A stretch of 34,386 bases of DNA from Cylindrotheca closterium (taxonomy: Eukaryota; Bacillariophyta; Bacillariophyceae; Bacillariales; Bacillariaceae): the NCBI GenBank assembly GCA_933822405.4, contig CAKOGP040000990.1:1-34386 (forward strand), in the 5' to 3' direction. This document shows, piece after piece, positions 8,534 through 19,407 of the stretch. A program made the translations under genes and the position numbers. Under the pieces are notes generated by a model. The model saw only the letters and a program-made list of their open reading frames with translations. It was not told the DNA's origin and searched no databases. How positions within the stretch are numbered: position 1 is the stretch's first letter; each line of letters starts with the position of its first letter.

Positions 8534-10697
8534 ATGCAGCGATGCTTGAAGCCTCTTTATCTCTCATTCCTCTATCTTATAATTTTCGCCGCCGTTGATG
8601 CGCAGAAGTCTAAGCCTGTAACCGAAAGTGCTGTTGATAGACAGCCAAATGTCATGTCAAAGTTTTGGCCTCCTTGGCCGTTTGATATGCTGAAAAATCG
8701 AGGAAGGTCGCAAACCAAAGGATTATCTGCACCCAATGGTAATGCAAACACACCACCAATGGCCTGGGTAAGCTATACAGCACGATTTTCGATGTAGCTG
8801 TCGTCTCCATTTATCTCATCGTTCAATGATATTCTTACAGAAAATTGTGAAGAAAAGGACAACCGTCGCTGTACGACAATGTAGAGAAATAGGCGCAAGT
8901 TTGTATTGCCACCTTCCTCCTGCACTGCCCCCTGTCATCTTGCTGGCTAGCATTCCAAAACAAGCAGTGAAAAACGGCGTTATGGATGCTGAAGCATCTC
9001 GCAGATTTGTGCCACTCATGTCTGTTCCGTTTCTTCGAAATTTGGCCATTGGTGGATTGTTCGTCACCCTCATCAGCTGGGGTGATGCAGAGCTGTATCA
9101 GAAGCGAAAGCTGACACCGATCTTACAACATCGTTCTGTTTCAAAAGCTAGTGTCACGCTTCCTCCATTCCTCCCTGAGGAGATTGTTTCTCTGCAAGAT
9201 GAAGCAATTACATATGGCATATTTACTGGCGATGAATTAGGATCCAGGCAACTGCAAGAGCAACGACTTGAGGCGGCAAATGGGGTAATTAAGCTTACTG
9301 AAAGATTCAAGTGTACCTATTCAAAATGGAAACAAACTCGAGAACATCGAAAAAGTAATACTTTCAATGCTCAAAGAAAAGTCATATACAACGAACTGGT
9401 GGCGCTGCAATCGGCGGAAAAGCAAAACGGGAAAATTAGATCGAAGAGTATTGATGCATCGTCACAGCAAACTGGTTTTGCTCTTGTAACTGGTGCCTCT
9501 ACTGGAATTGGCCGCGCATTGGCTACAGAACTTGCAAGATGGGGGATACCACTCATATTGGTCGCCCGAAACCAGAAGAAGTTGATGTCTCTTTCTCATG
9601 ACTTGGAGGCATGCTATGGCGTTCGGTGCTATGTTCTCCCAGCCGACTTATCTGTTGCTGATGCAGCTGAGGCCATACATCGCACTACAACGAAAAATGA
9701 CTTGCTCGTTGATATTCTGGTCAACAATGCAGGGGTTGCGACATCTGGTCTCGCCGTCGACACCAGCATGTCTGAGATAGAAAGGCTGCTGTTTGTAAAT
9801 ACACTGAGTCAAACGAAGTTGTCAATATTGTTCGGCCGTGATATGGCCAAGCGCCAAAGGGGACGAATCTTGATGGTATCCTCGATGGCAGGTCTTGTAT
9901 CCTCTGTCCCCAATGCTGCAGTCTATGGAGCAACCAAAGCCTTCTTGAAGTCCCTATCTTTATCAATGTCCAAAGAGCTCGAGAAATTTGGAATCGGTGT
10001 GACAGCGCTCATGCCTGGAGCTGTTGAAACAAATTTCAGGCACGCTGCAGGAATGGGGAATGCCTTATGCTGGTATCTACCCTTTTACTCGCGACCAGTG
10101 CAGTCTGTCGCCCATTTGGGTGTCACATCTTTGATTGACGGAGACACTGAAGTTGTCCCAGGCTTACTCAATCGCCTTTTTGCAAAGGTTGTTAGGCCTC
10201 TGCTACCTCGAAGGTTGGAGGCAATTTGCATTGAGGCTGCATTTAAGCCTCTGACTTTCCCACCTTCGCTATTTGGGGGGAAAGTGAGCTCGCTGAACGA
10301 CAGGGCTGATGAAAAAATCGGTGACACGAAACCCACTCATGAAACTACATGGGGGCGTTTTTTGCCTACTCCAGGCTCCCTACCGAAAGTATTGCAGCTT
10401 GAGGGTTTGAACGACTCGCAACGAAATGAAAATAAAGCCAATGATCAATCAGAGGTCTTTTCTGGAAGCGATGCTGTTCTGAACGGTATCGATAAAGTTA
10501 GAGAGGAAGCCGATGATGTTAGTCCTGGCGAGCAAATTGGAAAAGATGAGGAATTGGAGGACAAAGGCACGGGAGAAGAAACCGAAAGACAATCAGATGA
10601 CGACCTTCCAAAAAGTGCCAAAAGATCATGTGCGAAACCAACTTTGCTTCCTCCAAGAGAGTCTCTCCTACAATCCGAGAATGTGTTGTTACCCTGA
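8534..10697 (+). CDS. Secretory-pathway short-chain dehydrogenase/reductase, two exons
   Basis: Exon 1 is 8534-8767, the intron 8768-8840 (73 nt, GTAAGC...TTACAG), and exon 2 8841-10697; the spliced protein is 696 aa. Residues 1-23 form a signal peptide ending VDA/QK, which lacks the aromatic residue of a diatom plastid signal, so I infer ER or another endomembrane. A hydrophobic segment (GGLFVTLISWG) lies in the N-terminal third. The SDR domain has the NAD(P)-binding TGASTGIG (295-302), NNAG (373-376), the catalytic Ser pair at 425-426 and YGATK (Y440, K444), so it is probably active with NAD(P)(H). A charged, acidic tail of about 110 residues follows the domain. The substrate is unknown. 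The ATG at 8534 is preferred because it gives the signal peptide. The DNA transposon ends 112 bp upstream. Confidence 0.85.
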
Positions 10698-10967
10698 GTC
10701 TGTTCTCGAGTGCAGTATCGCAGTAGACGCTGAAGCCCCTCTATTCTCTACATTGATACCAGGATTTGGTCTATTTCTAAAGGCTATGATAATAGCTAAT
10801 CGAGTCGGTTCATGCTTCTATTTTTATCATTACGAACCGAAAGTCCAAGTGATATAGTGTTCCACATCATGGCGGAATGTGGCTTAGGCTATATTCACAA
10901 GACCCATGTATTGGTGGAGTGAAAAATGAATGCAATGTTATGTTTCATTTGTTAGAAGCAGGCGTTT

Positions 10968-12575
10968 TCACTTGTTTGTGGTTAGAAAAGTGGAAAAAAC
11001 GTCGTTGTCTGTCAACAAAGATTGCGGTTCTACGAATGCGAGAGCAGTTTCTTTTCGTTTTTTCCTTTCCATTTCAAACAAAGACTCATACGTGTGATCC
11101 GAAAACTCCTCAATTTGATGTAGAGGAAGCTTTGATTCTTCGATGGTACCTAAAGACTTCGCAAGGACCCCAATTGACGAGAAGTAGTGTTTTTCTAAAG
11201 CCACCACCTCCCACAACGAAGTTTTGAGCGCATGCGTTTCTATTGGATCTGCGGATGATGTTACAAAGGCATCTTCAATTTCCCCATCATCACTTCTTTG
11301 GATCAAGAACCTACATTCTGAATGTTTTCGAAGAAGATTGGACACCAAAGCCAGCACGAAGAGCCCCGTCGAAGGCGGGGAACTTATCACTGAACGACAG
11401 AGTCTCTTCGAAAATGCAGCCACAATATGCGCAGGCAACAGCTCGTTCCGAGTCAAGCACTTCGAGAGAAGTGAAAGGAAACGCCCACGATACTTTGCGT
11501 GCATTACTCTGGGAGATACGAGGCAATAAAGTTGTGAGTAGAAGTTTGGGTATTCAAGTCCGTGGTGGGTAATCAAATGGAACAGGCCTTCCAGAGCGAA
11601 CACTCCAGCGACCCCATCACCATGATCTTTGTATGCTTCCATGAAAAAGTCGGAGAACATCAATGCATTGGGAACGAAATTGAGAACACATTCTGGCAGA
11701 AATTGTAGAGCACGCTTCAATGACGATTTGGGTAGAGGAAGCTTCAAAACAGCGAGCCACGCCTTTTGGAATTCCCGGCGGCATGACTTCAGTTGTCGAA
11801 TTGATTCGTTGCTCTGCTCTCTCTTTTGTCTTTTCCGAGGACGGGTCCTTGTGTTCTCAGCAGTCCCTTCGTCAAGTGAGTTGACCGAGGCAGAATCATT
11901 TCCATCTTCTTCAAATGTAGAGTCCTGAGCTGGTGGTTCAAACAAGAACTTGCCTTGCTCCCATCTATCCTTTGACGATGGCAAAGGTATCATCATCAAA
12001 ACCTCCATCAGCCTCCCACCTATCATCGACTGCGATGAGGCAGACCTCCGCTTGTACTCCAAAACTGCAAGTCGAGAAATGCACCCAAACGAGTAGTACT
12101 GAATATCGCGATATGGCATGATGAATTCTGACTTGACCATATGCCGAATTCCGGCGTCAAAGTCTGCAGGATCGATCGAACAAATTGATTGGTACCACTT
12201 CTGCAGCAGATCAGCGTTCACAAATCGGTGAGAACTCTCTTTTTCAAGCAACGGTGATGAAGCGATGACTCCAAATAAACACCGAATTGACGACCTCCTT
12301 CCTTCTTCGATTCGATTAGTCAGCTGAGAGACCATTATCTTGTGATTCTTGAACAAGAACGAATTCCATTTTGCCGCCGCTTTATTCTCGGGAGGTGCTT
12401 GGCCGAACTTCAGTCCAGCTTTTGCGAACAGCCTACGAAGATCATCTAACCTCGAAGCATCTGAGCGAGCATCAGGGAGCTCTTTTGTAAGCTTCTTTAT
12501 TGCTTCAGCAATCTCAACATGTGAGAGTGCCTGCTGATTCCCCCTACCACGTACACTTGTACTATCCCTATCCAT
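10968..12575 (-). CDS. NOC4: Nucleolar complex protein 4 (NOC4/NOC4L), CBF/Mak21 family
   Basis: 535 aa, single exon, ATG at 12575. In other eukaryotes NOC4 works with NOP14 in the small-subunit processome for 40S assembly in the nucleolus. The N-terminal half is helical with no clear domain. A low-complexity acidic then basic stretch follows around residues 215-260. The conserved CBF/Mak21 domain occupies about 315-430 and shows the family signature: FYSQLYCLVSP, then KYRGRF, LPAHIVAAFSKRL and NLLRKHSECRFLI. The C-terminal DPIETHALKTSLWE..L..HY block is also typical of NOC4. Length agrees with the family (about 520-550 aa). It converges with the SDR gene (270 bp between stops), and a copia LTR begins 65 bp upstream of its start codon. 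Confidence 0.93.
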   Translation of the reverse strand: MDRDSTSVRGRGNQQALSHVEIAEAIKKLTKELPDARSDASRLDDLRRLFAKAGLKFGQAPPENKAAAKWNSFLFKNHKIMVSQLTNRIEEGRRSSIRCLFGVIASSPLLEKESSHRFVNADLLQKWYQSICSIDPADFDAGIRHMVKSEFIMPYRDIQYYSFGCISRLAVLEYKRRSASSQSMIGGRLMEVLMMIPLPSSKDRWEQGKFLFEPPAQDSTFEEDGNDSASVNSLDEGTAENTRTRPRKRQKREQSNESIRQLKSCRREFQKAWLAVLKLPLPKSSLKRALQFLPECVLNFVPNALMFSDFFMEAYKDHGDGVAGVFALEGLFHLITHHGLEYPNFYSQLYCLVSPRVMHAKYRGRFLSLLSKCLTRNELLPAHIVAAFSKRLCRSVISSPPSTGLFVLALVSNLLRKHSECRFLIQRSDDGEIEDAFVTSSADPIETHALKTSLWEVVALEKHYFSSIGVLAKSLGTIEESKLPLHQIEEFSDHTYESLFEMERKKRKETALAFVEPQSLLTDNDVFSTFLTTNK

Positions 12576-12635
12576 TGAAATTTTGAATGATATGCGTGAT
12601 CATCAGTCAAAAAAGTGGATGGAAACGATTGGTCC

Positions 12636-12640
12636 AGGAT
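12636..12640. repeat. Copia target duplication, left (AGGAT)
   Basis: AGGAT precedes the 5' LTR, and AGGAT (20658-20662) follows the 3' LTR. Its first A overlaps the terminal CA of the LTR, so the duplication is 4 or 5 bp depending on where the LTR is ended. Confidence 0.75.
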
Positions 12641-12810
12641 TGAATTGAATGAATCAATCCCCCGTGTCGAGTTGACTCGATGGACTAGAATGAATGGCTA
12701 TCGCCAACCAATTGTGGCTTATAATTTTGATTATCTCCCTTTTACAACACTGTAACTAGTCAAACCCCTTTATCGCTCTGTTATCGTTCAATAACGGGCA
12801 CATTAACTCA
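12641..12810 (+). repeat. 5' LTR (170 bp)
   Basis: Runs from TGAATTGAAT to CATTAACTCA (TG...CA ends). It matches 20489-20658 over nearly its whole length. Compared with the 3' copy it has a longer 5' segment (GAATCAAT region) and TTGTGG instead of TAG, and lacks an 11-bp duplication of CTCTGTTATCG. Confidence 0.88.
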
Positions 12811-12828
12811 GTTTATCAGACCCAGCGC
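12811..12828 (+). other. Putative primer-binding site
   Basis: Directly after the 5' LTR the sequence reads GTTTATCAGACCCAGC. This resembles the complement of the 3' end of initiator Met tRNA (TGGTATCAGAGC...), a common primer for copia elements. The match is imperfect and the host tRNA is not in the window. Confidence 0.5.
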
Positions 12829-13342
12829 TGCTGTACTGCTCGATAGCAACACCAGCTGACCTGCCTACAATGGCAAATGTCCAAGTCTGTGGGAGACTTT
12901 AAAAGACCTGTTGACCGACATGTCAACGTCAGGATACCTATTGCTGAATTACACCTTGTTATGATCGACTATCATACAATAGCTGCGCATAGGATATAGT
13001 TCATTCTATGAAGTGTAAGATCAGAGGGGACGCTTTCAAAGGTTGGAGGGAGAGCCGAAGCGCCTGGATCCGAAGATCCGGCACTACGCGTCGATACGCA
13101 GCTCGTTTGGAGGGAGAAAGATCTGCGATTTATTTATATATATCAGCGATCTCAATCCGCCAAAATGGCCACAGGACCGTTTAAAATAAATCCGTTATTA
13201 TATACGCCAACTCGCGCGCAAGCCGAACAAACGTTCATATCATTCGCCAAAACCCACACAAAATTCATCTGTGGTGACAGAAAATTCATTTGCAACACGA
13301 AACTCAACAACAACAGTTCCAACCCGCATATCTGATTCAACC
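12829..13342 (+). other. Retrotransposon untranslated leader
   Basis: About 0.5 kb between the primer-binding site and the gag start with no open frame of note. It holds a GGAGGGAGA direct repeat (near 13044 and 13109) and a short GGATCCGAAGATCC inverted repeat near 13065. Confidence 0.6.
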
Positions 13343-14750
13343 ATGGCCGAACCAGCAATCCTGCGCCAACTCTTTGTCTGAATCGGCCTCACTCAAGCCG
13401 TTGCCAACACTATTGTGGACGATCACAATATCAACAGTACCGCAACTCTGACCAAGATCAAGCCTGACACTGTCAGCAAACTTGTCAAGACCCTTCGACA
13501 CCCAGGAGGCGGTGGGAATGGCCACGCAATCCCGTTCCAAGTGCAGCAAGACATCACTGATGTTGCATGGCTCCTAAAACACCGTGCCTGCACCTCTCGC
13601 GATCCAGCTATTCCGACCACTGGCCTCCCTGTCCTAACTGACAAACTTGAGATCTACAGAGATCATGAAGAGCAATGGACCGAACCAAGCTCCCTCGATA
13701 TCGAAATCACCCGCAACGACTGGAACAAAACGTTCCGTACCATTGAAGAATCCCTTACAAACTTCAAAGGAGTCCACGGTTGCCCTTTGAGCTATACTAT
13801 TCGTGTCGCAACTGCCATCCCAGCTGATCCGGATCCATCAACCGATTATGCATCAATTGAGGACGAAATTATTGCCCGTGCTCCTATTGTCAACGCCCAA
13901 GGAGACTTTGTTGCCACATTCCGCACTGACAATACCACCCTCTGGAAACTTTTGAGTGCGCTATTCAAAGACACTGTTGACTGGACTGACATCAAACATT
14001 GTGCCAGAACAAAGGACGGAAGAACTGCATTTCTTGACCTAAAATCCGCACGGCTTGGGGCCCAATACACCAACAATGTCTCCGCCAAAATTGAGACACG
14101 CTGGTTAGCTTTATCCTACGCAGGACCAAAACGCAACTGGAAGTTTGACGATTACGCCCGCAACCACAAGGAATGCTTCCTCCTCCTTGCCAAGCTTGAT
14201 GACTACCAAGTACCTGACGAGCGAACCAGAGTCCGCAAGCTTATTGATCAGATTGTCACTCGAGAGCTCGACACAGCTATTAACATGATCATCGCTTCCC
14301 CAACGATGGGGACCAGCTTTGACAAATCGGTCGCTCATATCAAAGGGTTCATTGGCAACAGAGAAGATACCCTCGTCCTGGGCAAACGATCAAGTGACGG
14401 AAGACACATTGCCTCGGTCGACACCAGGCATAGACCCCCCAACCAATGGTATGCAATGCCTAAAGACGAAGGGAACGCAATCATGGAAGAACGCAAACGA
14501 AAGAAGCGCAAACTTGACAATGGCAACAAGAAAGACAAGACAACTCCCAAGGATTCTGGAGCAGGCAAGAAAACTGACAAGAAAAATGGCCAAACGCCGT
14601 ATTGCCGAGCTTGAATCCAAGGCGTCTGCCCGAACACAGGATGGCACTGACAACGATGACAGGACTGGAGGCAACGCTCCTGGTAATGCTGCCAACGGAA
14701 ACCGCACCAACCCTGCGCTAAACCGTGGCCAACAAGGTGATAATGACTGA
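13343..14750 (+). pseudogene. gag of the copia element, broken
   Basis: The natural start is ATG at 13343. A TGA at 13379-13381 (codon 13) closes the frame, after which it stays open to 14614. A single-base shift near 14580-14585 moves the coding sense to the next frame, which continues MAKRRIAELES... to a TGA at 14748-14750. The product would be a capsid-like protein with a Lys-rich stretch and an Asn/Gly-rich C-terminus. No CCHC zinc knuckle is visible. The identification rests on position, in-frame continuity with the protease and similarity of layout to diatom copia gag. Confidence 0.75.
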
Positions 14751-17700
14751 AGCCAGCCCCGAATTGTCCAGCTTCGCACCATCAGCGCCATCCGGACTAT
14801 TGTAATTACCCAGACCAGCCCGCTTGCGGAAGAGACCACGCTAGAACTGGACTCCCACGCTGACACCACTTGTGTCGGGTCCCAAGCGATGATCGTCTCG
14901 CGCTCTGGAAAGGTTGTGGATGTCTGTGGCTATGATCCTTCCACCACTAGCCGCCAACTTGAGGTTGTCACTGCTGCAATTGCATACGATCGACCAACCA
15001 CCGGTGAAACCATCATCCTTGTCCTCCATCAAGCCATCCATGTCCCGAATATGGACCACCATCTTTTGAGCACAATGCAATCACGAACGAACGATGTTAC
15101 CATTAATGACCGCCCCAAATTCCTTACTGCCTGCCCCAATGACAACGACCACTGCATCCTTGCCCCATCTGACAATCCCAACGATATTACACGCCTCCCG
15201 CTACGCATCCACGGCACCATTTCCTATCTCAATGTCCGCAAGCCCACCGCCGCCGAATACGCCAACTGCGAACACGTCTCCCTCACCGCCGACGCACCAG
15301 ACTGGGACCCCCCCCACCACCAAATACCAACTTGTTGAAGATTCTCTGGTCGACAATGCCGGACGACTGCTGGAGAGAGGGGACCTGAAAGACCGCCACT
15401 TCATTTCACCGCTCTATTCTGAACTCTCCACCAATAATCCACGCATCATCTCCAAAACCGTTTCCCAAGAACATGATATCCTACATGAAATTGATCCCAG
15501 ATTGAATGACCATCACTTCTCACAACAACTGAGTGACATGGTTCAAATCTCTTCTGTTCGGTCAGCATACAAAGGCCCTGCAGTTGACGCGATCAAGCTA
15601 GCACGCAACGGGGGGATTGGGATCCAAGCAGCCACAAAGACAATCCAAGCAACTACCCAACAAGGAGCTAGGACTATACTGCACCCATCCCTGACCAGGA
15701 GACGACCAACAAACGATCGCTTCATCCGACTCTGACAATTAAATCACAACCTATATGGCGATCTGATGAAAGCCAATGTGAAGTCCAAGAGAATGAATGA
15801 ATACGCACATATTTTTGGTGCAGACAATGGCTGGTGCCGGGCCCATCCACTTTGAACAAAAGGACAAGCACCTGAAGCGCTATCCACCTTATTCAACAGG
15901 GACAGCGTTCCACCGGCCTTGATAGTTGATGGAGCAAAGGAGTTTGTCAGTGGGGACTATAAGAAACGTGTCCGACAAACTGGATGTGACTTCCGCACGA
16001 CTGAGCCTTATTCACCATGGCAAAACACTGCTGAAGGCACAATCAGGGAGCTGAAGAAAGACACTGCACAAGTCATGCTCCGTACTGGAACGCCAAAGAG
16101 GCTATGGGATGATTGTTTGGAACATCGGGCCTACATCCGATCTCACACCGCCCTTAACATTTACAACTTGGATGGGGAGGTGCCGGAGACTGTTATGACT
16201 GGACAGACTGCAAATATTGGTCCATGGTGTGATTTCCAATGGTATCAATGGGTAAAATATTATGATAAGATTGCAAAATTCCCTGATGATAAGATGTCTC
16301 TTGGACGATACTTGGGACCAAGTCCTGGAATCGGATCCCTCTTGACTGGAAAGATACTTAAGCACAACAGGAACTACCACCACACCTCCACCTTCAGAGC
16401 CCTAACATCCGAAGAAATGGCTGACGACGCCAAGAAACGCCTACGTAATGACTTCAATACCAATGTGAATGACAAGTTGGGTGACAAGGCAAAGCCTGAA
16501 GATTTCAGTGAGGATGATCTCACCCCTACATATGATTGTTATGAGGATGACTCTGGAGAAGGATTGGATCTAATGCCTGACAGGGATGAGCAACAGCACG
16601 ACTACTATGATCGGTACCTCAATGCTGAAGTGCTGCTTGCTAGAGGGGACAAGATGGTAACTGGAAAGGTCACTGGACGAAAGAGGGAAGCAGACGGAAG
16701 TCTTAGAGGAAGTGGGCATGCTGTCCCCATGCTGGACACTCGCACATATACCGTTGAATTCCCTGATGGGGCCGAAGCCACTTATGCAGCAAACGTACTT
16801 GCTGAGGGAATGTACCTGCAATGTGATGAGAACGGCAATCAATTCCTCCTGCTCGACTCCATCATTGACCATAAGACAGACAAAACTGCAATCCAACCTG
16901 GCAACGACAGATTCCGATACCATGGACGACTTGTCCAGAAACGTACCACAAAAGGATGGCAGCTTTGTGTCCAATGGAAGGACGGTACCACTACTTGGGA
17001 GCGACTGTCTGATCTCAAGGAATCTTTCCCCAGTGAGGTTGCTGAGTATTCCGTCGCAACTGGAATAGATCACCTACCTGCATTCAAGTGGTGGGTTCCA
17101 TACATCTTGAAGAAACGAAATGCAATCATTGCCAAAGTCAAGAGCCGATACCACACCAAGCAAACACACAAATTTGGCATCAGAATTCCCAAGACAGTCC
17201 AAGAAGCCCGTGAACTTGATCGAATCAATGGCAACAACTTGTGGGAACAGGCCCTTGGGAAGGAGATGAGCAATCTTCGTGTGGCTTTCAAGATGCTCAA
17301 CGAGGAAGACAAAGCACCAGTTGAGCACACCAAAATCAAGTGCCATATTGTTTTTGATGTCAAAATGGAAACACTCCGCCGCAAATGCCGACTGGTTGCT
17401 GGTGGCCACATGACTGAGGCACCATGCCCTAGCGTAACTTACTTGAGCATTGTATCTCGTGAATCTGTCCAAATTGCCCTATCACTTGCCGCTTTAAATG
17501 CATTGGAAGTCAAAGCTGCTGACATCCAGAATGCCTACTTGACAGCGCCTCTCGTCAGTGAAAAGATTTGGACAGTTTGTGGCCCTGAATTTGGGAAGGA
17601 CAAAGGCCGCAAAGCTATTGTTGTACGCGCATTATATGGATTACGGGCCGCTGGGCATGACTACAGAACATTCCTCTCGGAGTATATGCAGAATCTGGGA

Positions 17701-17984
17701 TGGAAACCTTGCTTGGCCGACCCTGACGTATATTACATGCCAATGACAAGACCTGATGATGGCTTTGAATACTACGCTTACGCACTCCTCTACGTTGACG
17801 ACATATTAATGATCCACCACGATGCTATGGAAGCGCTCAAGAAAATCGACAAGGCATTCACGCTAAAACCAGACTCTGTTGGCGATCCCGATATCTACCT
17901 AGGGGCCAAGTTCCGTACTACCACTCTGAAGAACGGGGTTGTTGCATATTCCTTGAGTCCAAGCAAATATGTCCAAGAGAACGT
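14751..17984 (+). pseudogene. pol, 5' part: protease, integrase, chromodomain-like segment, reverse transcriptase
   Basis: The same frame as the end of gag continues past its stop into the protease active site LELDSHADTTCVG (about 14847-14885). A frameshift sits in a run of C residues near 15308-15317. Then a pre-integrase block (ATTQQGARTILHPSL) and integrase follow: Asp in FGADNGW, Asp in IVDGAKEF and Glu in NTAEGTIREL. In-frame TGA codons lie at 15733-15735 and 15853-15855. Around 16915-17060 there is a chromodomain-like segment (YHGRLVQKR..W..CVQWKDGTTTWERL). Reverse transcriptase follows, with LVAGGHMT, QNAYL, RALYGLRAAG and YVDDIL (17791-17808). The reading ends at YVQENV where the nested insertion begins. 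Confidence 0.88.
17968..17984. repeat. 17-bp duplication flanking the nested insertion, left copy
   Basis: TATGTCCAAGAGAACGT, encoding YVQENV in the pol frame. An exact copy lies at 19408-19424. Confidence 0.9.
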
Positions 17985-19407
17985 ATATTCCGCAATTAAA
18001 AACCACACGCAAATCCGGGTTCCAAAACAGCACCTCTAGTACTTCTCCTACACAGAGCGGCCGTAGCGACGCCGAAAAAGAGGTTGTTTTCAACTGGAAA
18101 ACAAAGGACCAAGATGGGCAAAAGAAAGACAGGCAAGGGCCCCAGGGCACAAAGAGTATCCGAAAACGATTCCTATCATGCTCCTGTAAGCCTTGTCCAA
18201 AAAGAACGGGGAAAAGTGGACAAAATCTGCCCATTTGATGCTTCTGCCTTTTTGGGTCTGTTGGACGACGATGACAGCGACGAAATCGCTGATGATGATG
18301 AGGATAACAAGACGCCGCACAGTCAGAAAGCAAACTGGGATTCCTATTATATCAGTAGTTATCCTGTCCCACAAGAACAAGCGAAAATGGTCCAATCTTG
18401 CCCATTTTCAGCAGCCTTCTTGGGTTTTCCTGATGATGCTCGCGGTCCCATCAACACAGTTTTCGATGATGACGGTGGCATGGCAACTGAAAAGGCCTCC
18501 AGCACAAGCGCACTATCCACTCCAATGGTGGTTCTCCAAGATGCTGAGGAGGATATCCCTTTCCAGAAGCATGATCAAATGGCCCAACAGCTTTTCTCAT
18601 TTTTTGCCTTTGGTGGCAAGAATGGAATCGCTGACAGACATGAGGCCCCTCTTTGGAAGCATGGAAGCCCCGCAACGCCTTGTAAGGTATCAAGGCTTGC
18701 TGAGACGGCCGGACCTTGGGTGCATGTGGCCCTTTTGACGATCATAATATGTTCTGCCAATTGGATGCCCTCTCCTTTGCCGACTCCTTGCAACAATCCA
18801 ACCCTTGGCAAGGACCTATTGCAAAGCAATTGCTATCGGTTCCTTCACCCTCCTGTCGATTGGCAGATGCCTCAATTTGATTTTGCTTTATGGATGTTCA
18901 AATGTTGGCATTCTTCCCTCCTACATCCAGGCAATTCACCACTTATCTGCGGCTTCACTATGCCAGGACACAACCTACTGTCTTTGACCCTCTTTGCTTC
19001 TCCTTAGACTACAACCGGCCGCCTTTTGATGCTTGTAATAACCACAATGTTCTGGAACACTGTGCTCATGAGACGCTCTCCATTTATTTGGATCGATATA
19101 CTCATGGCAGAAGGGAGCAAGAACACAAGGCCCAATCAAGCTTCAATACAGGCAGCACAACACACAGAAAATGCACAGAAAACAACATAAAAATACGCCG
19201 CCTTGAGTGGCAAGATCGTTTGAATAATATACCCATGGGTAGGGTACATACGTCTATTCGATAGAGCAACTTCCTTGGGATTGGATGCCTCAAACTGGTT
19301 CAACAGTACTGGACTCACCTCCGTATGGTAAATGGCCATGACAGCCGCTAACGGCATTCTAGAAACTTGAGATAGTTTTAACATGATTAATGCATCAAAT
19401 TTATTAT
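17985..19407. mobile_element. Nested 1423-bp insertion in pol, class unknown
   Basis: The pol reading frame is interrupted after YVQENV and resumes with the same residues at 19408, then ILMSNYL. This gives the precise edges of an inserted segment with a 17-bp direct duplication. There are no terminal inverted repeats that I can see and no poly(A) or poly(T) at either edge. A duplication of this length is typical of target-primed (LINE/SINE-like) insertion but would also fit filler DNA from break repair. The segment carries one long open frame on the plus strand (18114-19007). Confidence 0.8.
18114..19007 (+). CDS. Hypothetical protein carried by the nested insertion
   Basis: 297 aa from the first in-frame ATG (MGKRKTGKG...). 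I do not recognise it. The N-terminus is basic. Two related blocks follow, about 60 residues apart: KVDKICPFDASAFLGLLDDD and MVQSCPFSAAFLGFPDD, each followed by an acidic stretch (DDDED; FDDDGG). The second half is rich in Trp, Pro, Cys and Leu, with a hydrophobic run (VALLTIIICSAN). It could be a captured host coding sequence, an ORF1 of a retroelement or a decayed fragment. Upstream insert sequence (17985-18113) is also open in another frame, so the original gene may have been spliced or shifted. Expression is doubtful because it lies inside a dead element. Confidence 0.4.
   Translation: MGKRKTGKGPRAQRVSENDSYHAPVSLVQKERGKVDKICPFDASAFLGLLDDDDSDEIADDDEDNKTPHSQKANWDSYYISSYPVPQEQAKMVQSCPFSAAFLGFPDDARGPINTVFDDDGGMATEKASSTSALSTPMVVLQDAEEDIPFQKHDQMAQQLFSFFAFGGKNGIADRHEAPLWKHGSPATPCKVSRLAETAGPWVHVALLTIIICSANWMPSPLPTPCNNPTLGKDLLQSNCYRFLHPPVDWQMPQFDFALWMFKCWHSSLLHPGNSPLICGFTMPGHNLLSLTLFASP

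Noticed and set aside
8534..8602. Plastid targeting of the SDR protein
   Set aside because: The signal peptide ends VDA/QK without the aromatic residue of the ASAFAP-type motif used for diatom plastid import.
17985..19407. Cut-and-paste DNA transposon
   Set aside because: There are no terminal inverted repeats, and the duplication of 17 bp is longer than is usual for DDE elements.
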